Assembly: GCA_023055355.1 (NCBI GenBank)
Contig: JALJCS010000001.1
Coordinates: 99,309,381 to 99,373,380, forward strand
DNA: 64,000 nucleotides
Direction: 5' to 3'
Origin: Agelaius tricolor
Lineage: Eukaryota; Chordata; Aves; Passeriformes; Icteridae
The notes beneath the pieces were generated by a model. The model had not been told where the DNA came from. It saw only the letters and a list, made by a program, of their open reading frames with translations, and searched no databases. Positions within the stretch are counted from its first letter, which is position 1; each line of letters starts with the position of its first letter. Positions 36,868 through 50,345 of this stretch are shown here, piece after piece. A program made the translations under genes and the position numbers.

Positions 36868-37500
36868 ACCTAACCACTGTCTAGGTTGTTCTGTGGTTGA
36901 AAACCTACAGGACAATCAGGATGGTGATGTCTTAAACACATTCTCTCCAACCTAGGGGAACAGCTGCTAAGAAGATTGGAGGTGGGGTAATGCTTTTTCA
37001 AATTCAGCTTCCCCCTTTTCATCATAAGACACCCTGCATGGTCACTAGAGGTGGTGTCAAACATCAGTGATATCCCTAAGGGGGGCTATGGACCACCAAG
37101 GACCCAAAAATTCCTCTCAAATCTTTTCAGGAACTCTCCATCAGAAGGCTGTGCTTGCCCCCTGGTATTAACACCACACACAAAGAATCCCCTCCCTGGA
37201 CAGGGATCTAGGCATTCCCATGCCAACTTGAATGTATGTAAACTGACACACAGATCGAGTCTGCAACCATTACTTTCCTCACAGACATCAAAATTACATT
37301 TAAATCAACATGTCAACAATCAAGACTCATTGCTGAATCCACAGGTGGTGATATCTTTCCTCTCAACTTTCTACTCGATACTTCTCTTTCTTTCTTTCTT
37401 TCCCCTGTATTTATAATTTTATATTTTTGTAGTAAAGAAGCAAAGCAGCTCCTTCAAACTTTAATTAAATTGTTTTAAAATAGCCCTGCCTCATATGTAT
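36868..37500. other. GC-richer block, probable unclassified repeat
   Basis: The block contains CTAAGGGGGGCTATGGACCA (about 37076) and a 121-codon plus-strand frame (37051-37416) with no recognisable domain. A CTTT simple run lies at 37385-37402, and the block ends in an AT-rich part with TTTAATTAAATTG. Its composition and abrupt edges suggest a mobile element. I could not assign a class or an orientation. Confidence 0.35.
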
Positions 37501-38596
37501 GCACCAGTCATTCAGTGTCATTTCACTTTGTTTCCAGGGGATCCCAAGGGTTTTATTACCAGGAACCTCATTTACTCTGCCTCAGAGACGAGTCATAACA
37601 TATCCATGTGTAGGAAATCACAATTCATAACCTGGGCATCATGAAGGCTCTTGCACAGTGTAGCATACATCTATATATCTTCATCACTTCTTACTTTTAA
37701 GAACTTTAGCAAGACAAATCTATATAATAGAGTAAAAGACAAATAGTACCAAACAGTAAAAGATAATACCTACCCACATGTAGAAAGCTGTAGAATGTGA
37801 GGATCAAAGAGAAGACATAATAGTCTATAGCAGAAAATGTATATGTTGTTGATCTTACTGGGTTGACATTCAATTGCCTTTTCTTCACAAATTACTCTTA
37901 CAGTGTCCTGATTAGTATCATCTTTTGAACTGAGTCTTTTTTCATCTGAATGTCAAGACCATTGGTTTAAGAAAATAGCTATTACACCTGCTTTTTATTC
38001 TCATTGAAGGGTACATATGAGTAATAGGCTTGTATTATTTTAAATTTTTTTAAATTTCCTTCCTTGGCTACTTTACTACATCCTCTAAACTGAGACCTAC
38101 AAACCTGTGTGCCAATATTTCTACAATGAAGATCTCCTAAATGCTGTGCTGACTCCTGCCTTGAAACCTGCCTTTAAGTGTATAATTTAGATCCTCAAAG
38201 ATACATAACTGTTGAGATATATAATGCAGGCTTACCATGAGTCTAAAATAAACTACTTTTTACTTAGGAAACAGAGCAAACTCACAATCTTCATGGTTCT
38301 TATCATCACCTTAAAATATGCTCTGTCCTGAGGTCATATTCCTTCAGCACTTCCAGATTCTGGCTTTGCTTACTAACTACATGTTCTAGCTGTGTTCTAG
38401 GTTGACTTCCAGCCAATCTAGTTTCACATTCTATGATAAATATTATGGCTAAACTGTTCCTTTTTTCCAGACACACATGCCATTTTACTTCATTTCAAGT
38501 CAGTACATTTCCTAGCAATATTTGGCTCCAAATGCAAGGTGTATTCATGCAGTGTTGACAAACAAAATCATCCTTCTAGGACTGAGCCATTTTTCC

Positions 38597-38654
38597 TTTG
38601 TTCTCTAACTCCATATTTGGAGTTAAAGAACAAATATTTGGAGTTAAAGAACAA
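38597..38654. repeat. hairpin overlapping a 21-bp tandem duplication
   Basis: TTTGTTCTCTAACTCC (38597-38612) pairs with GGAGTTAAAGAACAAA (38619-38634) with a single mismatch around a 6-base loop. The 21-bp unit at 38613-38633 is then repeated exactly at 38634-38654. The combination of an inverted and a direct copy is typical of a replication template-switch event. Confidence 0.9.
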
Positions 38655-39266
38655 ATAATAGTTCTCATCAGAGCTGCTTAGTAAAAGATCAGTTTTATAC
38701 ACTTTGACATTTTCCAGAATATTATCAGTTCCAATTGCCACCTTGATGAGGGATTCTAGGTGAGGGCTCCAATCATTACAAACACCAAAAATAATTTTCA
38801 AGCTGCATATAGTCAGATACTACAGAATCAGCACAGTCTGCCACAATTGTTCAACCATCTGTAACAGGAATGATAACAGACATTTGGGAAACTCCTACTT
38901 TTCTGTTTTTTAATATTTTTTTCCATGTGAAAATGATAGTATATAGAGCTGAATTTACAAGGGTTCTAATAGTTACCTGGAGAAAAAAAAGAAAATAGCA
39001 CAGTACATCATTGGACTGAAGAAAAATAGCAGAATACACAATGGCAGAAGGGCCCAAAATTACAGAACACTGACAATAACAATAAAGCCCTGAATTTCCT
39101 GCTGTTGGGAAGAACATTTCTGTTCAAATAAAAGACTTAACTGAACATAGTGTTGCATCCACTGGCTGTTTTCAGTGGACCATTTTCAAAGATATGAGCC
39201 TGAGAGTAAATAAACTGTGAACATTTTTGCAGGTAAGCACAAAAGCTGTAACTGTAACTATCTGAA

Positions 39267-39284
39267 AATAAATAAATAAATAAA
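39267..39284. repeat. (AAAT)n short tract
   Basis: Four to five AAAT units. Confidence 0.9.
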
Positions 39285-40435
39285 CCAGCTATTGTTACAG
39301 TAACTTTAATACCTGAGAGAATTCAGTTTTATTAAGGAACTTTTGCCTTAAATAAGTATCTCCTTCGTTTAAAAGAAAAGTGTAAGCACTGTGTTATTTA
39401 ATTCCTTACATTTAGATATTAATATGCCCTGTGGAAAAAGGAATAATCTTTCTAATAGACCAATAGTTACATAGAAAGGCTAGTCATTCCTAGACTTTGG
39501 ATATGACTCCATAAACCATGGGTTTGGGCAGTTGCCACTGTAGTGCAAGATACCAGATTTGTAGAGTTCTGAGCATGTGATCAAGCTGAAAACTAGACCT
39601 AGGAAGAGTTCTGAACCAAATATTCAGGTAAAAAAGAGTTCATGTGGTTTGACTAAGTCTTGAGCAAATATCTGAAGTGAAATCACTCTTTGTTGGATAA
39701 AATAAATGAGATCATACTATATTGCACATTTAAGGTTTACTTAAAATACAAGATTTAGGGCAAATTTATATTTTTGACTCAATCTGGCATCAGTTTCATA
39801 CCCAGTAACAGAAACTAGCTCTATTTGAATCATTATCTTCCATGTGAGACAATTCAAAGCCAGCTGACTGCAGTGACATGTTTTATGGGGTGCTTGCAAC
39901 TAGATTTTTAGCCTATAAATTCTTTCCACGAGAATGTAATTTAATATTCAGAGTAGTTTTTCAGGATGTTAATTTTGCCCTAGTATAAGCTGACAGTACA
40001 AAGATCCTTTCATGATTACTTTTGAAATGTTATTTAAAAGGGGAATGAAAATACACAAGATTAATATAGCAATTGTCTAAGCTGTCACTAGGTACAGGAA
40101 AATAAAGAAAACAGAAAAAAATTATAAACTTTTAATTTTTTAAGAGCAAGGTGTTATTGGATTTGAATAATAAATTCAGCAATCTAGAATATGCGTTATT
40201 TACTATGTCAACATGAAAATAATAAAAGAAAACCTTGCATTTTGCTGTTTAGGAGTGAAGACAAACTTCCCCAAAAACTGTTAAAGGATCAGAAAGGTGT
40301 TCAGCTATTTGGTGTTTTCTCCAAACAAGTCTCAAACAACAAAGGGGTTTGAAATGGGTCTGGAGTCATGACAGAGTAGATCATGAATCATCCCAAAATG
40401 AACTTGTATAGAATTCTACTGGTTTTGTTAAATGC

Positions 40436-40453
40436 ATATATATATATATATAT
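40436..40453. repeat. (AT)n short tract
   Basis: About nine AT units in GCATATAT...ATGTC context. Confidence 0.9.
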
Positions 40454-41699
40454 GTCACAACATGATTTTAACAGATTAAACAAAGCTTTCAAAGACTGCT
40501 AATGCCTTTAAGAGAGGTCCCCAAATTTTGACATAATGACTAAAAGAATACAAAATATTATGAATACTGCATTTAGTCTTTGGGAAGAATTGCCTGAAGT
40601 GTCATAAGCAAACCAATTGTTAAAAAATAAATTAAAAATATATTAGTAGGAAAAACCCCACCAGTTTGAAATACATTGTTATTTTAATTTCAAATGCAAT
40701 TAACCTCTATAGATACCTAAAATCCTAATATAATAAAAAAAACTCTGTATAACAAGAAAGACTTTTCAGTTAGTATTTTTTCAGTCAATATTGAGCACTG
40801 CAAGTATCTTTACTAGTATACTGTTTTCTTTAACAGCAGGGGAGAAAGCTAAAATTAATTCCCTCAAGGACACTCTTCTTAAAATGTCTATTGTTCTCAA
40901 GGCAGAGAGGTTATGAAAACTGTCAGTTGCTTTTACAAATGCCCTTTATCAAAATGGCCTAAACCTTCCATCACTGTTAATAGGAGTAAGAGAAACTGCC
41001 TTTACAGAAGAGAGGCGCTTCCTTAGTGCTTAGGAGTTTCCCTGACACCTCACAATTAAAAGAAAAATTAAAAATGAGTAGAACTTAATTTTGAGACCCA
41101 AAAAGCAGCCAATAGTTAATAGTTAGCAGTTAATAGTAACTGTCAATGAGGATCCAAAGGTGGCTATTCATTTCACCACCCACGCAGAATTGTTTGTGTA
41201 CAGTCTTTCTATTTACTTCTTTATACAGCCAAATCTATATCTTCCTTTAAAATAATTAAAATTTATTTTATCTAATATTTAATGTTTTTAACAGGCTTTT
41301 CTTTTACCTAGAGTTTATTGAACAGCATGATTAACATTTATCACAGTCCTTTTGCCAGTATTAGGGCCTACATTTCTAAAATAAAGTGTGGATTATATTG
41401 TGAATATTTTATATGTAGTTCAATTTATCTTTGTTTTAAAATATTTGGATTTATGGAGACAAAGACAAAGGCAGTTGAAAGATGCAGTGTTTTGCAATTA
41501 GCCACCCCCAGTCAAGACCTGCAAGATCTCTGTTTGTGGACACAGCTGTTAAAGTAATTTAAGATGGCTTTGTTCAGGCATCATTAGCTGGGCACAAAGA
41601 GTTTTCATGCAGAATACATGTAACTCAGAAGTCTAAATCAATTATGTAGTAGATAATGCACATTAAAATCAGATCATATTTAGCAAACTATGAAGTTAA

Positions 41700-42060
41700 G
41701 TGTGATGGCACAGCACTTGGAGAGTGTTCACTAGCCAGGTTGGTGAGGAGGGAAGGGTCAGTGGTCATGGCTGCACCTTCATCATCACAGCTCCATCAGC
41801 AGTGACAGCCCTGATAGCCTGAACCCAGCATTGCTGATCCTGACTATCCTGGAATAGTCACCCTCCAGCCACCCTCTATGCTTTGTTTTATTTAAGATTT
41901 TATCTTTTCTGTCAGTGTTTTCTCTGTTGAATTTTTGGTCCAACAATGATTGCAGATATGTAATTTTGACTTTTCTTATCACTTTAGAGATGGTATCATG
42001 GCTTTGTCTCAGCAGTCTGAGTCCAGGTTCCACAGCTGAAATGTATCAAAGCTGGACCCC
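41700..42060 (-). other. GC-richer block, possible minus-strand LTR-like repeat
   Basis: Read on the minus strand, the block has an AATAAAACAAAG polyadenylation-like stretch in its middle, followed by a GC-rich part. This order resembles an LTR R-U5 region. The 82-codon minus-strand frame (41785-42033) has no known domain. No terminal TG/CA pair or target duplication was found, so this stays a guess. Confidence 0.3.
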
Positions 42061-43034
42061 TGTAAAATGACAGCTAAATCCTTTGGGGGAGAAATTACAG
42101 CAGGAATCACAGAGAAAAGGGTTACACCATTTGGCTTTGAGAATCACAATTTAAGAAGGAAGTTAATAAATTGTTAACAAGCAAAGGACTAGAATGATAG
42201 AAGTATATAATCTTCTGGAAAAGGTTGAAAGTAAGGTAAGGAAAGAGGCTGGAAGAGAAGAGACTAGAGAAGAGGAAGAAGAGGTAACACAAAAGACTTC
42301 TAATATACAGATATATCTAAAAAATGGAGACAGTGGTGTTAGAAGATTAATTGCTGAAACAACAGATGGGAAATTTCAATATTTTCATAGGAAATTTTTC
42401 TATGGCGATAAATAGTTAAATATTGCCCTGGGTTAAATTGCTATCAGTTATCTGTAAAACATTTCAAAATGTGATAATGGTGCTCAACTAGTAGTCAGTG
42501 ATAATCTCTTCTTTCTATAGACTAGAAGTTCCTAAGAAGAATCTACCTCTAAAAAGATGTTGTCTATTGTGTTAGAAGATCCAAACTGTCAATCTTTATC
42601 TTGGAACTTCTGGAGGTCTTTCAGAGACCTTGGAGTAAAGCCACAATGTGTCATGAACATAATTTTATGGAAGTTACTATAGAAAATGCAGCACAGCTTT
42701 GATGTGTTTTTGGTGGTCTATACTTCTGTATTTATTTGGAGTTTCCTAAACACTCCAGGCTTCTTGCCCAGGTATATCACATTTCTGTAATCTGGCCAAG
42801 AGATTGATGAAAATGTGAGTAACAAAGGCCAAGGCTAGCTCATCATATGCCAAAATCTTCTATCCAGATGGAAATGCTAGGAATACTTTTTTTTTTTTTT
42901 TTCCTTTCTGCTAGATGAGATCACTATTTAGGAGTGCACATCAATTTGATCAGAAAATTTGTGTTACTCTTTGAGCCTTGGGAAGTACAAATGGGTTGCA
43001 AATTCTTCAAATTCTTTACCTGTGGTACTGGTGG
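42061..43034. other. unassigned DNA
   Basis: A 73-codon plus-strand frame (42194-42415) with a Glu-rich stretch has no recognised domain. A T run lies at about 42888-42902. Nothing else is supported. Confidence 0.5.
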
Positions 43035-43200
43035 ATGAAAAAATAGAGAATGAGCCAGCAAAATCTGTTTGCAGCTCAGTAGCCTGAACTGCATTAAAAG
43101 AAGTGTGACCAACTGGTTGAGGGAGGGAATTCTCCCCCTTTACTATGCTCTCATGAGACCCAGCCTGGTATCACATCCAGTCCTGAGGTCTCTATCTTTC
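43035..43200 (+). mobile_element. CR1 LINE fragment, C-terminal ORF2 region
   Basis: The plus-strand frame reads LNCIKRSVTNWL and then ILPLYYALMRPSL. This corresponds to the CR1 ORF2 C-terminal stretch with an ILGCIRRSVASR-like and ILPLYSALVRPHL-like consensus. Upstream, AATGAGCCAGCA fits the preceding CR1 sequence. Similarity fades after a CCAGTCCTGAGGTC segment. The piece is about 165 bp, truncated at both ends and not functional. Confidence 0.82.
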
Positions 43201-46200
43201 TGCTTCTGTTGTGTGGTCCTCCAGTGGCCCAGATCTATTATGTTTCTTCAATAAATCACATTTTCAATATGTTCAGTGCTGCTGTATACACACAATGTTC
43301 TGGATATGAAATGGAAGACTGTCCTCTTTCCAAATTAAATCAACTACATGTGCCATCAGTACAATTTCAGTTGACACTGACAAGTGTGTCAATCACTAAA
43401 AACACAATTCAAGACTGGATTTCATAAAATTAATTTTATCATGACCTTACATTAGAAATTATTGCTTAAATTATTTTTTTCTGAATGTTATATCCTAGTA
43501 TTAGTTTTACAGAAATGTTAGAAATATATTCAAACACAAAATAGCCCTTTCAGAGTTAAATTACAAATGAGGAGCAAAGTGGAGTGCTACTTTTATGCCA
43601 TACTTACAAAATCAGGCAGTTTCTAAGCCAAAATATAAGACTGATGTCTAATTCCTCTGCCTTCAGAAAAGAATTAAAGTTGAAAGAAAAATAATAGCTG
43701 ATATATTAAAATTTAGATTAAAAATGCTCCTTAAGTCCTCGAGTAATACAAAACCTAAATCAAAGAATAATCCCATCTTCAACTTATATTTTCTTGACAG
43801 CTTTCGTCTTTCTCCTCCTTACATCTTCCTGCTTATTTCCTCCTTGGAAGAAAAATGAATGAGAAGCCTTACAAGCGTAGAAATGGAACAGGCCTTTTCA
43901 GTTTCAGTAGCAGTGTTTTTTCCTGAGTCTTTGGATGTATTGTAACTTTATACTTAAATGTTCTAGGAAAATGCAGAACACTGCTCTTTAAAAAGACATC
44001 TTTTGGGTTTTTTCTCATAGCAAAAATTTTTAAAAAAATAGAAAAATTAAATCTAAGCCTTTCAAGCTAATCAGTTCAAATGCATAATATTAACAAAGAT
44101 GTACCAAAACTTTATAACTGAACATTTATTTTAAGCAATATATGTTTGAGATATATACACATTTATTTATACATATGGGTCTTTCCAATGGTGCTGTACA
44201 GTTCAAATGTCCAGCTATGTACAGCCCAAGGCCATACCTAATGTCATCATATCCCTTTTATTTTAGGATAAAATTTGACTTCATTTTTAATTTGAATTAC
44301 CAGGCTATATTTACCCATGCAAATATACCTAACTTCTGTGTCTTTGCTGCTGTCATGTCCAAGCTAGCTCAATTATCTCAAGGTAATATAGCATGAAGGC
44401 ACAGTGATGCAGACAACATTCATTTTGAAACATCATACATCTTTTGGGTTCTGTCTTTAAAAATGGAGTTTCTCTCTGTTATATCTATCCTTACATCTGG
44501 TGCTGGAAAGATTTACATCAAAACTCATGGTAGCTGAAGCATTCATCAATAATGTTAGAAACTCGTACTCATTGAACCTTTTATTCTGATTTGACATGGT
44601 ATTTGAATCAGTCCTTACTTGTAACATCGTAACTGCTGAGCAGCTAAGAAACTATTTCTCTAGGTTTCCATTACAAAAGTTTTATTTTTTATGTGTGTTG
44701 TGATAGATATGAAACAGTATGACAGTCTGAAAGACTGAAAGATGCTATAAGGACAGAGTACCTAAGTCAGTTTGACTATGGTTTGATATTAAATTAGATG
44801 TAAATAGTTTTCAAAACCTCTCTATATAGGAGCCCAGGTCAGTAATCTACTGCATAAAAGAAAATTATCCATTAGGTTTCTTCTTATATCAGTATGAGTT
44901 ATGGTGAAAGTAGTTAATATACTTGAAAGAAATTCCAGGATTATTAAAAAAAAATGTTACTAGCAAATAGTTGTTTAAAATGTCCTTGCTTTTGTTCATG
45001 TTTACAGCTCCAGCTTCAAGATATCTCTATACTTACATGAACATAAACCTTTTTGTAATTCTGAAAATCTCTGTTCATGTCTGTCTCCATCTGGCAGAGA
45101 ATCTAGACACGGACATGTTACACGTTACACATTCTATGCAGATATGTACATAAAAACTGAAGTGATTACTTTCTGGCTGTTAATATTTCCTACAGGAATG
45201 TAAATAATGTATATTTTGTTATGTCCCTGGTGTTTTTAACAGTTATTAAAAAATGTAAGTAGCTATTTTATCTATGAGAACTTTTCTGAGTTTCAAAACC
45301 AGATCCTATAACCTTGAAAGTCACTAAATATATTTCCCATGCCTTGTACAGTTGCAGTGTGGACAAAATCACAAAAAACTTGCTTTTAAACAAATGTGAA
45401 AGTTTCTTTCCTTGTTTCCTTTAAGAAGTGGGCTCCAAGAAGAAATTTTGCTCTATCCCACCCAAAATCAGCACAAGCAGCTATTGTGTTGGCATGCCTG
45501 GCATGGAGTGGTTGTTGTTTCCATCTCCACCAGATCTTTCAATACATTGAGGAAAGATTAATTCCTCTGGACAAATATTACTTATATGAATGCTAGAGAT
45601 ATACAACATATTCTGCTTCAAATGGAGAAAGCAAATCTTAAGAGTAGCTCACTTTTCTTTGTCAGGCTGTTATTTCTTCTCAAAGTGGTTTTTCACATCT
45701 AACAGTGACTCATGCTGAGAAAACAGCTTTGTATACAAAAGTATTTGCCTATTGCGATTAAGGTTCATTTAACTAATGGTTTCCAATGGTACTGGGTTTA
45801 GCTTAGGCAGAAGGAATACTCTGGGAAATATACAGAAGATCTATTCAGGCTGATTTTAGTAATTTTTATTCTCATTTTGAGTATGTTGCTTAAGAGAAAA
45901 AATTTAACAATATATTTATATGATTGCTCATAAAAATGTAATTATATTCATTGTCTTCAAGCTCTACATTTTCCTGTCCCATTAAAGAAATTCATGGTCA
46001 TTATGCTTCTCTCCCCCCTTAAACCACTATGTTGCCATAAGCAAAATAAGATAAGTAGGAAATTTATCTGACAAACGCATGGTGAAATTTCTGTCTACCA
46101 AACGCTTTTCAAATCAGAAACAAAAGCAGCCTTGGGAGATAAATCTACAGAAATTGAAACAGCCGTACAGAAATTGCCAAAATAATCCCCTGCATTGCCC

Positions 46201-47299
46201 AAAGCAAGATATAAATTAAGAAGCAATACACTATGAGTGTAATGGAGCATTTACCTTTCATGCTTCCATTCATCTCATATAAACAGCTTGTACACTGCAC
46301 CTCACAGGAATAATTACAAAATCATAGAATATCTGAAATCAAACATATTAAGACAGAAAATAAAAAGACAACATTTTATTTTTATTTTTCTAATTATTTT
46401 AAGCCTTTTTTTAATTTAAAAAAGTTGCTATCTTGTTTTCTAATTATCAACTTACACAGGTAAAAAGTCAAAAGAATTAAAAAGGCTTTAGGCAAAATCA
46501 GCAGGGAAGTTATGCATCCTTTCTGTTGAAAACAGGTGTGAACTTACTGGCTGATATGTTGGCAGTATTCTGCCCTTTCATATAGGACATAAATACTTAA
46601 AAAGACCTCAGAATTTCCAGTTTTTAAAATCCCAAGGACAGAGTGGGTTACAGAATTATAGCTTGCTTATTTTGGTGGAAGAGAAAATGAATTAAAGATA
46701 TACCTTATGAAAGATATATTAAAATTAGTATCAAGGAATTTTTCAAATCAAGAAAGTTTTCAAATTTCAAATTCAAATTTCTGCTTCAGAAGATCATCTC
46801 TACTACTACAGTTTAATCTCCTCAGTAATTGCATGAAACAACAAGCACAAAGAAGTGACAACTACACTGCTACTGCTTCTGCAAATCTGTCCCACTCCTC
46901 AAGTTCATTCTCCACTGTCACCATTAAATACCATTACTTTTATACTTAATACTTCCATTTAACAAATTGATCATAGAAGAATAAGTGGAAACCAATAACT
47001 AAATGACATTAGGGACATCAGCTGCAAGCAGATATCCAAATGATGAGATGAAAAATGATGGTTAACTGAATAACACATTGTGCCTTTTCAACTTAATTAA
47101 GCAGCTAAACATAAAGAGTACAGTATCATATGGATAATTTCCCAGAATAAAATACACAAGGCATAGCACTCAGAAAGCATTGTGTGTTTTCTTTGAAATT
47201 CTGTGATATTTACTGAAAGCAAATGCCTGCCAAATGAGAAAATGGCCCAACTAATCAAAGGCACTGATAAACCTGGTCTGATTACATGACTGGCTCCAT
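43201..47299. other. AT-rich unassigned DNA
   Basis: Frames of 60-84 codons (for example 44142-44396 plus) show no motifs. TCATAGAATATCTGAAATC at 46322 faintly recalls a CR1 end but has no body. Nothing firm is present. Confidence 0.55.
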
Positions 47300-47340
47300 T
47301 TTGAGGTCTTTCCCAACCTCAATTATTCTGCAACCCTATC
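47300..47340 (+). mobile_element. CR1 3'-terminal relic (about 40 bp)
   Basis: TTTGAGGTCTTTCCCAACCT, then CAATTATTCTGCAACCC, matches the last part of a CR1 3' end with a degenerate octamer. It is too short to classify further. Another CR1 3' end of the same orientation lies about 130 bp downstream. Confidence 0.65.
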
Positions 47341-47469
47341 CTGTAATTTTAATACTGATAAAATTTCCTTTTGGATTTTTATTTGTTTGGCTGTTTGCTG
47401 AAACAGCTAATGATTGTATGGTTGGATCCAATATAAAACTAGATAGAAGTAAAAACCAATTTTTCTAGC

Positions 47470-47641
47470 AGCAGAGTAAGTTTCCCAGAAAGGTTGTGCC
47501 ACCTCTGTCCTTGAGGATTTTCAAAATGCACCGGGACAAAACCCTGAGCAAACTGATCTGAACCTGTAGTGGACATTGTTTTGAGCAGGAGTTTGGTTTA
47601 TACACTGAGGTACATTCCAACCTGAATTATTCTATGATTTT
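47470..47641 (+). mobile_element. CR1 LINE 3' end (about 170 bp)
   Basis: TTCCCAGAAAGGTTGTGCCA, then CCTTGAGGATTTTCAAAATG and CCCTGAGCAAACTGATCTGA, follows the CR1 3' untranslated consensus. It ends in AACCTGAATTATTCTATGA, the CR1 terminus. The copy is 5'-truncated and strongly diverged. Confidence 0.85.
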
Positions 47642-49989
47642 TAGCGTGTAAGAGGTCCGCTGGTCAACTTTTGAGTTTCAGACTCACCTGCAAAAGTGCC
47701 CTTATTTTTTCAGTGCCAATTTTTTGCAACAGTGGGGTATTATGTAAAAGCTGTTCATTTACCCAGTATTCCATTGGGTCCACTGCACTGTTGTTATCAG
47801 TAAAGCAGGACTGAGAGCCTTCAGTCTGAGAAATTAAATTTTCTCTGCTCCTCTACCTAATGAATGACAACAAGAAGTGGTTTCATGTAAGCTTGGCACT
47901 AAGTAGTCAAGGAATCCTAAAGCAGGCACACTTATCCTCTTTCTTTTCAGTGGTTTCTGACTTTATTTTCGTCTTTGCCCTCGCAATCAAACAAATGCCC
48001 TGGTAAGGAGACAAATTAAAAATAGGTGGTCATAAGACAAACATAAGGATAATACATGAGGCAAGAAAATTACTAAATGGGGTTTTAACTTCATTAGACT
48101 CCAGAATAGGAAGATTACAACTGTAGTTAAAAAGTTAGAAGATTCCTGTGCCAGGTAATTCTGTGGAACTTCATGATTTTAAATTATGAGCATTTGATCA
48201 CAACTAATAACTAAAAATTTATTTCCAGTCAGTTTGAGTTTACAAAATACCCAGATTATTTTAAAAGGCAATGTTTATCTTTTTAATTGTACATTTGTTT
48301 ATGACAGTGGGTATGATCACACAATGTCGAGTTCATAAGGACAGATACACACTTGTCCATATAAATTAGAAGAAATTTGGTAAAATATCATGAATAAAAT
48401 TTTATGCACTTTACTCACTCTCACTATATCTCAAAGTGATATGAAAAATTTTATGTGTTCAGGTTAATATGCATCTCCTATGGGTAGTGCCATTCAAAAA
48501 TTAAAAACTCTATTGGTTGAAAAATAGCTAAACCAATTTTTCCCTTACAAAAACAAAACAGAGAAAGTTCAACTCTAAGCTCATCACTCAGAAAGTTAAG
48601 GCTTTCACTTGAGATGTACAAAGGAATCACGTAAACTATAGACATAATTCAGCCTGTTAGTCATAATGTGAAACTCAATATAGGCTTCAAGTTCTGACAA
48701 TTATTTTCCCATGTATTTTCACATTCTGGTTTTTGTGTAAACACACATATCCTGATCTTTCGAAAGTTTTAGAATTCATGAAATACATAAGTACAATGAG
48801 AATGGAAGAGTTTGTGATTTCTCCAAATACTTCCCATAACTGTTCAATATATTGTGATGTACATACAGCTCAAAAAATCATTGTCTCTTCCCTTTCTGGA
48901 GCACAGCTGGGAGAAAGAGTCACATGTGCTCTACCCAAAATATGTTCCCATATACACATATTGGCAGAGACATAATAATCAGTAAGGAGAAGGTTCAACA
49001 TCACATCCAAGCCTCTCAACTTGATATCTGGGCTGTAGGCTATACTGGGGTTAAGAATATTTTTTCCTCTTCTTTTTGAAGCTGTTTCACTGTGCAGAAA
49101 ATAATTAAAATTTATAGGATCAGTAAGAGAGCAAGCATAATGACAACTCAGTAGCCTACTGGTTCAAAATATCACTTGAGAAAAGAGACTGGGATTCTGT
49201 TTTGTATTCCAAAGACTATACATTTTACATGAGACAGACACTGGATAACGTGTAAGTAGCTCTTGAAGCAGCCTAGAATTTTCTCATCCCGAGTGAATAC
49301 CTTAACCAGCTGACATGAGACCCTTACTCGCTGCTGGACTTTCCACTGACTTCCATGAATATTGCATTGTAAACATCTCACAATCACTATGACTTAACAT
49401 GCAATCTCATGTTTAAAATGAACTCCTGGATTTTTTGTTTGATATCATGCAGTAAAAAGACAAAAAAAATCTAATGACTATGGTAATTAAGTTATGAGAA
49501 GTTCTTCATAGCCATTAACTACCTATAATGCAGTGTTCCCTTTTAAGATCTTTCTGCTGTGCTCACTTGAAGACAGTTCAGTCACCTCCAGCTGAAATTT
49601 CTAGGATTATTAATTTTCTAAAAAAATGATAAGGACTAATAACATTCCCAACTTAGATTAAAAAATCTGAAAGAAATATTTTGCATAATATTTATTATTA
49701 AGAAATATATTTGCATAATATTTATTATTAAGAAATATTTATTCTTTGTTATTTTCTCAATGATTATTATGTTGGGTTGTAACAATTTGTCAGATTCTGG
49801 TGTTGTTGACACAGCATACTAATTTTTTTTTAGAAGTTTGTAGCATTCTACTTCTGTGACTGAGAAATACACCCTTAAAATGGGAAAAGACTCAGAGGAG
49901 ATGATAAGCAAGAGAGATGTATCCACGAAGAGCAGAAAGTTATGCAGGGTGGGACTGACCACAGTGTTTGCAAGGAAGCTGACTTCATC
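47642..49989. other. AT-rich unassigned DNA
   Basis: No recognised gene. A 30-bp tandem duplication at 49681-49740 is the only clear structure. Confidence 0.55.
49681..49740. repeat. 30-bp tandem duplication
   Basis: TTGCATAATATTTATTATTA plus ten further bases (49681-49710) is repeated in direct tandem at 49711-49740, differing only near the last bases. The near-identity indicates a recent event in otherwise old sequence. Confidence 0.95.
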
Positions 49990-50345
49990 TCATCACAAAG
50001 GGGACCAAAGGGCACCCTTTATTTTAGATGAGCACCTATCAACAGTTCAGCAGATCTGCTGCCTCTATAAATGTTTTTCCAAGTTCACTAAAAGTTTGAC
50101 TGTTTCCCTGGGCTAGCCAGATCAGCATGGGGGTAATGAATGTGAGGCTCAGCTAAACATAGAGTATAAAACAAGACAAGTGTCAAAAGAATTTAAAAGA
50201 CAGCAATAAGTTTGAGATGGCTTCAACCCACATTTTCCTTTCCAGCAGCTGGGGACTCCAGCATCCTGACAGTACAAGTATTATAGATACCAATAATGGA
50301 GAACACATTGGTGCTGTGATTCAACTCTCTATTGATATGTCTTTA
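49990..50345 (+). mobile_element. TATA-bearing dispersed repeat, copy 1 (LTR-like)
   Basis: This aligns with 53935-54235 in the same orientation. Shared segments in order are GGGGACCAAAGGG, then AGCCAGATCAGCATGGGGG (about 50116) and ACATAGAGTATAAAACAAG. They continue with AAAAGAATTT, GAGATGGCTTCA, and a final part with CCAATAATGGAGAA and TATTGATATGTCT. The TATAAAA at 50165-50171 resembles an LTR promoter. Compared with the other copy it has about 45 extra bases near 50240-50290. Neither end was fixed, and the family is unknown to me. Confidence 0.6.
50165..50171 (+). promoter_or_regulatory. TATA-like box in repeat copy 1
   Basis: TATAAAA within ACATAGAGTATAAAAC is conserved in position and context with the copy at 54092-54099. 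Confidence 0.4.

Larger units (their letters stand above)
37501..41699. other. AT-rich unassigned DNA
   Basis: No recognised gene or interspersed repeat. Small local repeats at 38597-38654, (AAAT)n at 39267-39284 and (AT)n at 40436-40453 are the only clear structures. Confidence 0.55.

Noticed and set aside
46320..46345. TCATAGAATATCTGAAATC as a CR1 3' end
   Set aside because: Only the octamer-like start matches. No CR1 body follows on the right.
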